This document shows, one piece after another, positions 38,543-47,151 of a stretch of 64,000 bases of DNA. Both the position numbers and the translations under genes were made by a program. This DNA is from Cypionkella sp. (GTDB lineage Bacteria; Pseudomonadota; Alphaproteobacteria; Rhodobacterales; Rhodobacteraceae): the NCBI RefSeq assembly GCF_030652235.1, contig NZ_JAUSBA010000045.1:62001-126000 (forward strand), read 5' to 3'. The notes beneath the pieces were generated by a model. It was not told the DNA's origin, ran no database searches, and saw only the letters and a list, made by a program, of their open reading frames with translations. Positions within the stretch are counted from its first letter, which is position 1, and each line of letters opens with the position of its first letter.

Positions 38543-39966
38543 GCCCGTTGCTGATTCTGCCGATCATCCTGCCCGCCGTCCTCGCAGGCGGCATCATCCT
38601 CTTCGCCAGCAACGCCCTGAACCTGCAACGCGCCATATCTGTGCTTGGCACACTCGCCCTGCTGGGCCTTGCCATCAGCCTGAGCCAAGCCCCAACCCAA
38701 GCCTATTTCCTAGGGAATTGGCCCGCCCCCTTTGGCATTGCGCTGGTGCTTGATGGGTTGTCAGCCCTGATGCTGCTGCTGACCGCCAGCCTTGCGCTGA
38801 TCATCCTGATCCACACGATCCGCACCGGATGGGACGCATGTGGCCGCCACTTCCACGCGCTTTATCTGTTCCAACTGATGGGCCTGAACGGTGCCTTCCT
38901 GACCGGCGACGCCTTCAACCTGTTCGTGTTCTTTGAGGTGCTACTGATCGCCTCTTACGGGTTGATGGTGCATGGCAGCGGAGAGGCCCGCATCCGCGCG
39001 GGCGTGCAATATGTAGCGTTCAACCTGCTGGGCTCGACGCTGTTTTTGTTCGCGCTGGCTGTGATCTACAGCACCACGGGCACGCTTAACATGGCCGACC
39101 TTGCGCAGAAACTGCCGCAGATCGCGGCCAATGACACCGGCTTGATCCGCGTGGCCGCCGTACTGTTGATGTTGGTCTTTGCGGTCAAAGCCGCGCTTGT
39201 GCCCCTGCAATTCTGGCTGCCCGGCACCTATGCCAATGCCCCCGGCCCAGTCGCCGCCCTGTTCGCGGTGATGACCAAAGTCGGTGCCTATGCCCTGATC
39301 CGCTTTGGCACCTTGGTGTTCCCCACCGACCTGCCCGCCACCACCACCCTGCTGGCAGGCCTGCTCTACCCCGCCGCCCTTGCCACCATTGCCATCGGAG
39401 CCTTAGGCACCCTCGCCACCCGGACCCTGCCGCGCCAGATCGCCTTCGCTGCCATCGGTTCGATGGGCACCCTGTTGTTGACAGTGTCGGCCTTCACCCC
39501 GCAAGCCACCGCCGCCGCGCTTTACTACACGGTCCACTCCACCTTTGCTGCCGCAGCGCTGTTCTTGATCGCCGACGTATGCCGCACACGCCGAGACGGC
39601 CTGACCGCCGCGCTTTACATGGCCGCCGCGATTGCCATGGCCGGGATGCCGCCGCTTTCGGGGTTTGTCGGTAAGCTGCTGGTCCTCGACGCCTTGCGCG
39701 ACGACGCAATCGCATGGACCGCCATTCTGCTGGCCTCCCTGCTGACCATGATCGGCTTCGCACGACAAGGCTCTGACCTGTTCTGGAAATCCCCCAGCGC
39801 TGAGGCCCCCGCGCAAAGCAAAGCCGCCATTTTGCTTTGCCTTACAGCCCTTGCAGCCCTGACAATCGCCGCAGGCCCGATCACCGACCAACTTACCCTG
39901 ACCGCCGAAGCCCTACACCAACCTGCCGCCTATATCGCCGCCAACCACCTTGGGGGCCCCAAATGA
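38539..39966 (+). CDS. mnhD: Mnh/Mrp antiporter subunit D
   Basis: 475 aa, NuoM/N-like with about 14 spans. Key segments are FNLFVFFEVLLIASYGLMVHG with the conserved Glu, VKAALVPLQFWLPGTYANAPGPVAALFAVMTKVGAYA (split: FWLPGTYANAPGPV, AVMTKVGAYA) with the conserved lysines, and GMPPLSGFVGKLLVL. Overlaps mnhC by 4 bases (ATGA). Confidence 0.95.
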   Translation: MSPLLILPIILPAVLAGGIILFASNALNLQRAISVLGTLALLGLAISLSQAPTQAYFLGNWPAPFGIALVLDGLSALMLLLTASLALIILIHTIRTGWDACGRHFHALYLFQLMGLNGAFLTGDAFNLFVFFEVLLIASYGLMVHGSGEARIRAGVQYVAFNLLGSTLFLFALAVIYSTTGTLNMADLAQKLPQIAANDTGLIRVAAVLLMLVFAVKAALVPLQFWLPGTYANAPGPVAALFAVMTKVGAYALIRFGTLVFPTDLPATTTLLAGLLYPAALATIAIGALGTLATRTLPRQIAFAAIGSMGTLLLTVSAFTPQATAAALYYTVHSTFAAAALFLIADVCRTRRDGLTAALYMAAAIAMAGMPPLSGFVGKLLVLDALRDDAIAWTAILLASLLTMIGFARQGSDLFWKSPSAEAPAQSKAAILLCLTALAALTIAAGPITDQLTLTAEALHQPAAYIAANHLGGPK

Positions 39967-40451
39967 GCCGCCTGTTCCCCCACCCGATGCTTTCCGCCAC
40001 CCTGTGCCTCGCGTGGTTGCTGCTCGCGGGCAGCATCGCGCTGAACTCGCTGCTGATGGCCGCCTGCCTTGCCACACTCATCCCGCTTGCCACCCAAGCC
40101 TACTGGCCCAGCCGCCCGAAAATCCGCCACCCTTTGCGGCTGATCAGCTACATCGCCCTCGTCCTTTACGACGTGATCCTCGCCAACATCCAAGTCGCCC
40201 GCATCATCCTGTTCATGCCTGCCGACCAGATCAAATCGGCATGGATCACCGTGCCCGTCGATCTGCCTTGCCCCGAGGCCATTGCCCTTCTGGCAGGCAC
40301 CATCACCCTGACCCCGGGCACGCTGACCGCCGAATTTTCCGCCGATAACAAGGCGCTGCTGATCCACGCCCTGCACGCGCCTGACCCCGACGCCACCCGC
40401 GCCGAGATCAAATCCCGCTATGAGACCCGGTTGCAAAGGATTTTCCGCTGA
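39963..40451 (+). CDS. mnhE: Mnh/Mrp antiporter subunit E
   Basis: 162 aa. Two N-terminal spans (SATLCLAWLLLAGSIALNSL and following) and a soluble C-terminal part with ITLTPGTLTAEFSADNKALLIHAL, the MnhE signature. ATG 39963 overlaps the mnhD stop by 4 bases; the open frame upstream is not used. Confidence 0.94.
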   Translation: MSRLFPHPMLSATLCLAWLLLAGSIALNSLLMAACLATLIPLATQAYWPSRPKIRHPLRLISYIALVLYDVILANIQVARIILFMPADQIKSAWITVPVDLPCPEAIALLAGTITLTPGTLTAEFSADNKALLIHALHAPDPDATRAEIKSRYETRLQRIFR

Positions 40452-40720
40452 TGCTGACCTATGCGCTTCCCTTCGCCATCACCTGCTTTGCGCTTGCGCT
40501 GATCCTGAACCTGATCCGCCTCGCCACCGCGCCCTCTATGCCAGACCGCATCCTGACGGTGGACACCATGGTGATCAACGTCATCGCCCTGATCGTGCTT
40601 TATGGCGTACAAACCCACGCCACCGTTGTGTTCGACGCCGCCCTGCTGCTGGCAATGACCGGTTTCATCTCGACCATCGCCTTTTGTAAATTCCTATTGC
40701 GTGGAGGCATTATCGAATGA
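40451..40720 (+). CDS. mnhF: Mnh/Mrp antiporter subunit F
   Basis: 89 aa with three spans; the motif PDRILTVDTMVINVIALIVLYG is characteristic of MnhF. Start overlaps the mnhE stop by one base (TGATG) and its end overlaps mnhG (ATGA). Confidence 0.93.
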   Translation: MLTYALPFAITCFALALILNLIRLATAPSMPDRILTVDTMVINVIALIVLYGVQTHATVVFDAALLLAMTGFISTIAFCKFLLRGGIIE

Positions 40721-41070
40721 GCCTTGCCGTTGAGATCCTGATCTCGGCGCTGCTGATCATCGGCGGCAGTTTCGGCCTGATCGGCAGCTTTGGCCTGCTG
40801 AAACTGCGCGAGCCGATGCAACGCCTGCATGCCCCCACCAAGGCCACCACGGTCGGCGTCGGCGCAAGCCTGATCGCCGCCGCCCTCACCCTGCTGTGGC
40901 AAACTGGCTCCGCAAGCTGGCAAGGCGTGATGGTCGCGGCCTTCCTGTTCCTCACCGCGCCGCTGTCTGGCCTGATGCTGGCCAAAGCCCACCGCCACCT
41001 CTCCCGCCCCGACCTGCCGCCGACGGGCACCAAAGCCCCGTGGGCGGGCGAGACTCCGCCCAAGCCTTAA
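40717..41070 (+). CDS. mnhG: Mnh/Mrp antiporter subunit G
   Basis: 117 aa with three spans. GSFGLLKLREPMQRLHAPTKATTVG is the family hallmark (loop with R and H). Last gene of the antiporter operon; all six genes are coupled by overlaps of one to four bases, so the complex is made from one transcript. Confidence 0.94.
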   Translation: MSLAVEILISALLIIGGSFGLIGSFGLLKLREPMQRLHAPTKATTVGVGASLIAAALTLLWQTGSASWQGVMVAAFLFLTAPLSGLMLAKAHRHLSRPDLPPTGTKAPWAGETPPKP

Positions 41071-41182
41071 CCCGCCCCGAATTTAACCTATCGGTCAAAT
41101 CTTGCTGAAACCGTGCAACAGCCCCCTTGCCACCCCGGCCTTGCCCGCGCACTCTGTGCACAACCCTTAAGGTGAGGCTCTG

Positions 41183-42169
41183 ATGCAAACCCTGACCGAA
41201 ACCAAAACCCAACTGCCGACGCTGACCCACACCCGCAATCCCGGCATGGCGCTGGATCTGGATTGGGTGGCGGGCGTGCAAGCCAACACTTCCGCCATCG
41301 AGCGCCGCGCGGGCACCATCGGCGGCAGACGTTCGGTTAAAAAAGAGTTTCAAGCCGCGTGGCTCTTGAAAGCCATCAGCCTGATCGACCTCACCACCCT
41401 GTCGGGCGACGACACCGAAGGCCGCGTCAAACGCCTCTGCGCCAAGGCCCGCCAACCCGTCGCGCCATGGATGCTGGATAAGCTCGGCCTGCAAGGCCTG
41501 ACCACCGGGGCGGTCTGCGTCTATCACGAGATGGTCGAAACCGCCGTGCGCGCCTTGGAAGGCACCAATATCCCGGTCGCCGCCGTCTCCACAGGCTTCC
41601 CCGCTGGCCTCTCCCCCTACCATCTGCGCATCGCCGAAATCGGCGAAAGCATCCGCGCGGGCGCGAAAGAAATCGACATCGTGATCTCACGCCGCCATGT
41701 GCTGACCGGAAACTGGCAGGCGCTTTACGATGAGATGCGCGAGATGCGCGCCGCCTGTGGCGAGGCGCATGTCAAAGCCATCCTCGCCACCGGAGAACTC
41801 GCCACCCTGCGCAACGTCGCCCGCGCCAGCCTTGTCTGCATGATGGCCGGGGCCGATTTCATCAAAACCTCCACCGGCAAGGAAGCCGTCAACGCCACCT
41901 TGCCCGTCAGCTTGACGATGATCCGCTGCATCCGCGATTACCAAGACCGCACCGGCATCAAGGTCGGCTACAAACCCGCAGGCGGCATTGCCAAGGCCAA
42001 AGACGCGCTGCTGTATCTGGCGCTGATGAAAGACGAACTCGGCCACCCGTGGCTGCAACCCGACCTGTTCCGCTTCGGCGCCTCGTCGTTGCTCGGCGAC
42101 ATCGAACGCCAACTCGAACACCACCTGACCGGCCAATACTCCGCCTCCAACCGCCACGCGATGGGGTAA
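41183..42169 (+). CDS. deoC: Deoxyribose-phosphate aldolase
   Basis: 328 aa. Class I aldolase that splits 2-deoxyribose-5-phosphate into glyceraldehyde-3-phosphate and acetaldehyde. The Schiff-base lysine is K228 in ADFIKTSTGKEA, and the assisting lysine is K264 in VGYKPAGGI. The N-terminal SLIDLTTLSGDDTEG belongs to the longer DeoC type. AAGGTGAGG precedes ATG 41183. The dehydrogenase that follows can oxidise the acetaldehyde released. Confidence 0.95.
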   Translation: MQTLTETKTQLPTLTHTRNPGMALDLDWVAGVQANTSAIERRAGTIGGRRSVKKEFQAAWLLKAISLIDLTTLSGDDTEGRVKRLCAKARQPVAPWMLDKLGLQGLTTGAVCVYHEMVETAVRALEGTNIPVAAVSTGFPAGLSPYHLRIAEIGESIRAGAKEIDIVISRRHVLTGNWQALYDEMREMRAACGEAHVKAILATGELATLRNVARASLVCMMAGADFIKTSTGKEAVNATLPVSLTMIRCIRDYQDRTGIKVGYKPAGGIAKAKDALLYLALMKDELGHPWLQPDLFRFGASSLLGDIERQLEHHLTGQYSASNRHAMG

Positions 42170-42190
42170 CCTGATGCGCTCCCTAGCCAT

Positions 42191-42213
42191 TTCATCTTGG
42201 CAAAAATACTCCC
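42191..42213 (-). repeat. Dispersed intergenic motif, copy 6
   Basis: Minus-strand GAGTATTTTTGCCAAGATG with flanking GG and AA; identical over 23 bases to the plus-strand copy at 60493-60515. It lies in the deoC-aldehyde dehydrogenase gap but points against the two genes. GCCTCCGGCGG adjoins its left end. Confidence 0.8.
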
Positions 42214-42280
42214 GCCGGAGGCGCACGCCCGCCCCAACCGCTCCCGCCCAAAGCCTGCCGCCCCGCCAAAGGACAACGCC

Positions 42281-44626
42281 ATGACCAACCCCACCGTCCG
42301 CGAGATTTTCGACAGCATGGCATATGGCCCCGCCCCTGAAAGCAATGCCGAGGGGCTGGCTTGGCTGGCCAAACACAAGACCTTCGGCCACTGGATCGAC
42401 GGTGGGTTCACCAAGCCCGGCGAGACGTTTCAGACAAAGAACCCCGCCACCGCCAAACCACTGGCCCTTGTCACCCAAGGCAGCTCTGCTGACGTGGATG
42501 CGGCGGTCAAGGCCGCCCGCCATGCGCAGCCGAAATGGGCGAAGCTGCCCGGCCATGCCCGTGCAAAAGTCCTCTACGCCCTCGCACGGCTGGTGCAGAA
42601 ACACGCCCGTCTGCTCGCCGTGCTGGAAACCATGGACAATGGCAAACCGATCCGCGAATCGCGCGACATCGACATCCCCCTCGTCGCCCGGCATTTCTAC
42701 TACCACGCGGGCCTTGCGCAGCTGATCGATGCCGAACTCCCCGGCCAACAGGCCTTGGGCGTCTGCGGCGCGGTGATCCCGTGGAACTTCCCGCTGCTGA
42801 TGCTGGCATGGAAAGTTGCCCCGGCGCTGGCCGCAGGCAACACGGTCGTGTTGAAACCCGCCGAATACACCCCGCTGACCGCTTTGCTGTTCGCCGAACT
42901 CAGCCGTGAAGCTGGCCTGCCGAAAGGTGTCTTGAACATCGTCACCGGAGACGGCGACACTGGCGCGGCCCTCGTCAACCACCCCGATGTGAACAAGATC
43001 GCCTTCACCGGATCGACCGCCGTGGGCCGCAAAATCCGCGAGGCCACCGCAGGCTCTGGCAAGGCCCTGACGCTGGAATTGGGCGGAAAATCCCCCTACA
43101 TCGTCTTCGATGACGCCGATATCGACTCAGCCATCGAAGGACTCGTCGATGCGATCTGGTTCAACCAAGGCCAAGTCTGCTGCGCCGGATCGCGCCTGCT
43201 GATCCAAGAGGGCATCGCCGAGCGCTTCTACGAAAAGCTGAAACGCCGGATGGACGGGTTGCGCTTGGGCGATCCGCTCGACAAATGCATCGACGTTGGT
43301 GCCATCGTCGACCCCGTGCAACTTGCCACGATCAAGGGTCTGGTGGACACCAACAAAGACGGCGAAACCTACCACGCCGCCTGCGCTGTGCCCGAGGGTT
43401 GCTTCTACCCGCCGACCCTGATCACCGGGCTGTCCGCCGCGTCCACGCTGATGCAGGAAGAAATCTTCGGCCCGGTTCTGGTCGCCATGACTTTCCGCAC
43501 CCCGTCTGAGGCGGTCGATCTTGCCAACAACACCAAATACGGCCTTGCCGCGACGATCTGGTCGGAAAACATCAACCTCGCGCTCGACGTGGCCCCAAAA
43601 ATCAAGGCCGGCGTGGTTTGGGTCAACGCCACCAACCTGTTCGACGCCGCGGCCGGTTTCGGCGGCGTGCGCGAAAGCGGCTTTGGCCGTGAGGGCGGAT
43701 GGGAGGGCTTGATGGCCTATCTCAAACCCATCCGTGCAACCAAACCGCTCAGCCCAGTAAAATCCTTCGAGCCCCCCGCCGTCATCGAAGCCTCCAGCAT
43801 CGACCGCACCGCCAAACTTTACATCGCAGGCAAACAAGCCCGCCCCGATGGCGGCTATTCACAACCGATCTGGTCGCCGAAAGGCAAGCTTTTGGGCCAC
43901 GCAGGCTTGGGCAACCGCAAAGACATCCGCAACGCCGTTGAGGCCGCCCATGCCGCGAAATCTTGGGCCAAAACCACCGCCCACGCCCGCGCGCAGATCC
44001 TGTTCTACATCGCCGAAAACCTCTCCGCCCGTGCGACCGAGTTCGCGGGCCGCCTGCGCGATCTGACCGGGCGCTCTGGCGAGGCCGAAGTCGATGCCTG
44101 CATCGCCCGCCTGTTCAGCTATGCCGCTTGGGCCGATAAATTTGACGGCGCGGTGAAATCCGTCCCCCTGCGCGGCGTCGCGCTTGCGATGAATGAACCC
44201 TGCGGTGTGATCGGCGCGCTCTGCCCCGACGATACGCCGCTGCTCGGCCTGATTTCCCTGATGGCCCCCGCCATCGCGATGGGCAACACCTGCATCCTTG
44301 TGCCGTCCGAGCCGTTCCCGCTGGCCGCCACCGACTTTTACCAAGTGCTTGACACCTCTGATCTGCCCGCAGGCGTCGTCAACATTGTCACCGGGAACCA
44401 CACCGAACTCGCCAAACCCCTCGCAGGCCACCGCGACATTGACGCGGTGTGGAGCTTTTCGTCCACCAACCTCTCCATCCTGATCGAGAAAGAATCCGCC
44501 GGAAACATCAAGCGCACTTGGGTCAATAATGGCCAATCCCGCGACTGGATCACCGAAGGCGAAGGCCGCACTTTCCTGCGCGCCGCCACCGAAGTGAAAA
44601 CCATTTGGGTGCCCTACGGCGAATGA
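42281..44626 (+). CDS. Two-domain aldehyde dehydrogenase, ALDH16 type
   Basis: 781 aa. The first domain is a complete ALDH: PWNFPLLMLAWKVAPALAAGN, the general base E266 in LELGGKSP and the nucleophile in GQVCCAGSR (Cys300 or 301). The second domain (about 500-781) repeats the fold (CGVIGALCPDDTPLLGL, GVVNIVTGNH) but lacks a catalytic cysteine and ends early. Bacterial ALDH16 enzymes have exactly this plan. ATG 42281 has AAAGGA upstream. Position after deoC suggests acetaldehyde as substrate, which is inference. Confidence 0.9.
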   Translation: MTNPTVREIFDSMAYGPAPESNAEGLAWLAKHKTFGHWIDGGFTKPGETFQTKNPATAKPLALVTQGSSADVDAAVKAARHAQPKWAKLPGHARAKVLYALARLVQKHARLLAVLETMDNGKPIRESRDIDIPLVARHFYYHAGLAQLIDAELPGQQALGVCGAVIPWNFPLLMLAWKVAPALAAGNTVVLKPAEYTPLTALLFAELSREAGLPKGVLNIVTGDGDTGAALVNHPDVNKIAFTGSTAVGRKIREATAGSGKALTLELGGKSPYIVFDDADIDSAIEGLVDAIWFNQGQVCCAGSRLLIQEGIAERFYEKLKRRMDGLRLGDPLDKCIDVGAIVDPVQLATIKGLVDTNKDGETYHAACAVPEGCFYPPTLITGLSAASTLMQEEIFGPVLVAMTFRTPSEAVDLANNTKYGLAATIWSENINLALDVAPKIKAGVVWVNATNLFDAAAGFGGVRESGFGREGGWEGLMAYLKPIRATKPLSPVKSFEPPAVIEASSIDRTAKLYIAGKQARPDGGYSQPIWSPKGKLLGHAGLGNRKDIRNAVEAAHAAKSWAKTTAHARAQILFYIAENLSARATEFAGRLRDLTGRSGEAEVDACIARLFSYAAWADKFDGAVKSVPLRGVALAMNEPCGVIGALCPDDTPLLGLISLMAPAIAMGNTCILVPSEPFPLAATDFYQVLDTSDLPAGVVNIVTGNHTELAKPLAGHRDIDAVWSFSSTNLSILIEKESAGNIKRTWVNNGQSRDWITEGEGRTFLRAATEVKTIWVPYGE

Positions 44627-44795
44627 TTGCAGCCGAACTCGGGTCTAAACCCGCCAGATTCGGCCCAAATTGTTCACATGGCGGGAAAAATTCCCCCTGA
44701 TCAGGTGCTAAAACCTGTGGCATAATCCCCATGCCATGCGCCATCGCAGGCATCCAATCACGCCGAAGGGGCGGAACCAGACAAGGGACACCAAA

Positions 44796-45206
44796 ATGAT
44801 CAATGAATTTAAAGCCTTCATCATGAAGGGCAATGTGATGGACCTCGCCGTGGGTATCATCATCGGGGCTGCCTTCACCGCCATCGTCAGCAGCCTTGTC
44901 GGCGATCTGATCAACCCGGTGATCGGCCTGATCTTGGGCGGCGTGAACTTCTCGGACATGTTCATCGACCTCTCGGGCACAAACCCGGCAACCATGGCCG
45001 CAGCCAAAGAATCTGGCGCTGCGGTCTTCGCTTACGGTGCATTCATCACCGCGCTGATCAACTTCCTGATCATCGCATTCGTGGTGTTCATGCTGGTGAA
45101 AGCGATGAACAAAATCATGCCGAAAAAAGCGGAAGCGCCCGCTGCCCCCGCTGGCCCGACCGAACTGGACGTGCTGCAACAGATTCTGGCTGCTGTTAAG
45201 AAGTAA
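44796..45206 (+). CDS. mscL: Large-conductance mechanosensitive channel
   Basis: 136 aa. [27 protein letters not shown] is the classical N-terminus (amphipathic helix then TM1), followed by a periplasmic loop, TM2 ([19 protein letters not shown]) and the C-terminal helix ([16 protein letters not shown]). It opens on membrane tension to release solutes in osmotic downshock. ATG 44796 has AAGGGA upstream; the upstream frame from 44736 is not credible. It stands alone with a terminator downstream. Confidence 0.97.
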   Translation: MINEFKAFIMKGNVMDLAVGIIIGAAFTAIVSSLVGDLINPVIGLILGGVNFSDMFIDLSGTNPATMAAAKESGAAVFAYGAFITALINFLIIAFVVFMLVKAMNKIMPKKAEAPAAPAGPTELDVLQQILAAVKK

Positions 45207-45292
45207 GCCGATCCCAGGTTTGGATCACAAAGGCTCCCATCACTCCGAGGGTCTTTTCTATGCGTCCAAACCGATAGAGCAAACCCGGCAGC

Positions 45293-45327
45293 GCGTTTGC
45301 GGCGGGCTCGATGCCCGCCGCAAACGC
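45293..45327. terminator. Strong bidirectional terminator hairpin between mscL and ald
   Basis: GCGTTTGCGGCGGGC (45293-45307) pairs perfectly over 15 bp with GCCCGCCGCAAACGC (45313-45327) around loop TCGAT. It serves the convergent mscL and ald genes; ACCTGTTTTC follows on the plus strand. Confidence 0.8.
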
Positions 45328-45335
45328 ACCTGTTT

Positions 45336-46454
45336 TCAGATTGCCAAAGCCTCTGCCCCGGTGATCACCGGCAAGCCCAATGCCGCCCCGACCGCCGCGT
45401 AAGTCAACTTGCCCGCATGCACGTTCAACCCGGCCAGCAGGTGCTTGTCTTCGGCACAAGCCCGCTTCCAGCCTTTGTTCGCCAACGCCAGCAGGAACGG
45501 CATCGTCGCATTGCCCAAAGCCAGCGTCGAGGTCCGCGCCACAGCGCCCGGCATATTCGCCACGCAGTAATGCATGATGCCATCGACCTCGTAGATTGGG
45601 TCTTGATGGGTCGTGGCGCGCGAGGTCTCGAAACACCCGCCCTGATCAATCGCCACATCCACCAAGGCCGCCCCCGGCTTCAACTCGGCCAGTTGCGCGC
45701 GCGAAATCAGCTTCGGAGCAGCCGCACCGGGGATCAAAACCGCGCCGATGATCAGATCGGCTTGCCGCGCCAGTTCAATCGTCGTCGCCGCATCGGCGTA
45801 GCCGCATTTGAACTGCCCGCCGAACACATCATCCAGATAGCGCAAGCGATTGACCGAGCGATCCAGCACTGTCACATCCGCGCCCATCCCGGCGCTGATT
45901 TTCGCCGCATGGGTACCCACCACCCCGCCGCCAATCACCAGCACCTTGGCAGGCAACACGCCCGGAACGCCGCCCATCAACACGCCGCGTCCGCCATTGG
46001 CTTTCTGCAAGGTCCAGGCGCCAACCTGAGGCGCCAACCGCCCCGCCACTTCCGACATCGGCGCCAGCAGCGGCAAACCACCGCGATCATCCGTCACCGT
46101 CTCATAGGCAATCGCGGTGACACCGCTTGCCAGCAAATCGCGCGTCTGATCGGGGTCCGGGGCCAGATGCAGATAGGTGAACAACACCTGCCCCGCACGC
46201 AGCCGTGCCCGTTCAATCGGCTGGGGTTCTTTCACTTTCACGATCATATCAGCGGCTGCAAAGACTTCCTCTGCGGTGCCGATGATAGCCGCCCCCGCTG
46301 CGATATAATCCGCATCGGTAAAGCCAGCGCCATTGCCGGCACCGGTTTCGATCATCACGGCATGACCCGCATTCACCGCTTCGCGCGCGGCGTTCGGCGT
46401 CATGCCGACGCGAAATTCTTGCGGTTTGATTTCCTTCGGACATCCGATTTTCAT
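45336..46454 (-). CDS. ald: Alanine dehydrogenase
   Basis: 372 aa, normal length. MKIGCPKEIKPQEFRVGMTP with R15, K75 in VKVKEP and H96 in TYLHLAPD bind pyruvate; GGGVVGTHAAKISAGMGADV is the NAD site; MPGAVARTSTLAL is conserved. It catalyses reversible deamination of L-alanine to pyruvate and ammonium. The Lrp-family regulator is divergent, the standard arrangement for ald and its activator. Confidence 0.96.
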   Translation of the reverse strand: MKIGCPKEIKPQEFRVGMTPNAAREAVNAGHAVMIETGAGNGAGFTDADYIAAGAAIIGTAEEVFAAADMIVKVKEPQPIERARLRAGQVLFTYLHLAPDPDQTRDLLASGVTAIAYETVTDDRGGLPLLAPMSEVAGRLAPQVGAWTLQKANGGRGVLMGGVPGVLPAKVLVIGGGVVGTHAAKISAGMGADVTVLDRSVNRLRYLDDVFGGQFKCGYADAATTIELARQADLIIGAVLIPGAAAPKLISRAQLAELKPGAALVDVAIDQGGCFETSRATTHQDPIYEVDGIMHYCVANMPGAVARTSTLALGNATMPFLLALANKGWKRACAEDKHLLAGLNVHAGKLTYAAVGAALGLPVITGAEALAI

Positions 46455-46557
46455 AAGCTCTCTCCCTGATGGACTCTGCGTCCCTGCCCCTCAGCTTGAA
46501 CCTGATCCGTTGCAAATGTTTTGAAACTTTAGTGACGCCAAGCTTCATCCGTGATAG

Positions 46558-46571
46558 ATTCTGCGAAGAAT
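46558..46571. promoter_or_regulatory. Possible Lrp-family binding site upstream of ald
   Basis: ATTCT GCGA AGAAT, a 5-4-5 inverted repeat in the AT-rich 142-base gap between ald and its divergent regulator. Lrp-type regulators favour such imperfect AT-rich dyads; weak evidence. Confidence 0.35.
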
Positions 46572-46596
46572 TACCATCAATAGAAAGATTTTGACC

Positions 46597-47061
46597 ATGG
46601 CCGCTGATCTGGATGCCACCGACCGCCGCATCCTTGGGGTCTTGCAAAAAGACGGTCGCATCACCAATGCCGATCTGTCCGAACGGGTGAACCTGTCGCC
46701 TTCGGCCTGTCACCGCCGCGTGCAACTGCTAGAGGAAGCGGGCTATATCGACGGCTACGTCGCTTTGCTGAACACCCGCCGCATGGGTAAACCGACCACG
46801 GTGTTTGTCGAGATCACCCTGCAATCTCAGGCCGAAGACCTGCTCGACGCTTTTGAGCGCGAGGTCGCCCGCGTGCCCGACATCCTGGAATGTCACCTGA
46901 TGGCAGGAACCGCCGATTACCTGATCAAGATCATGGCGGAAGATACCGAGGATTTCGCCCGCATCCACCGCCAACACCTGTCGCGGCTGCCCGGCGTGCG
47001 CCAGATGCAATCCAGCTTCGCGTTGCGCACCGTGGTCAAGACGACGGCGCTGGCTGTCTGA
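46597..47061 (+). CDS. Lrp/AsnC-family regulator, probable AldR
   Basis: 154 aa. The helix-turn-helix (GRITNADLSERVNLSPSACHRRV, around residues 20-42) is followed by a RAM/AsnC effector domain ending ILECHLMAGTADYLIKIMA. ATG 46597; a TTG two codons upstream is less likely. Divergence from ald suggests it activates or represses alanine dehydrogenase in response to alanine. Confidence 0.93.
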   Translation: MAADLDATDRRILGVLQKDGRITNADLSERVNLSPSACHRRVQLLEEAGYIDGYVALLNTRRMGKPTTVFVEITLQSQAEDLLDAFEREVARVPDILECHLMAGTADYLIKIMAEDTEDFARIHRQHLSRLPGVRQMQSSFALRTVVKTTALAV

Positions 47062-47151
47062 GCTCGGAACGTTCACCAAACTGGCGCGCATCACCCGCGC
47101 GTTACACGCCCGCGCTAGCCTCGGTCTGCACAGCCAGAGGAGACTGCAGTT

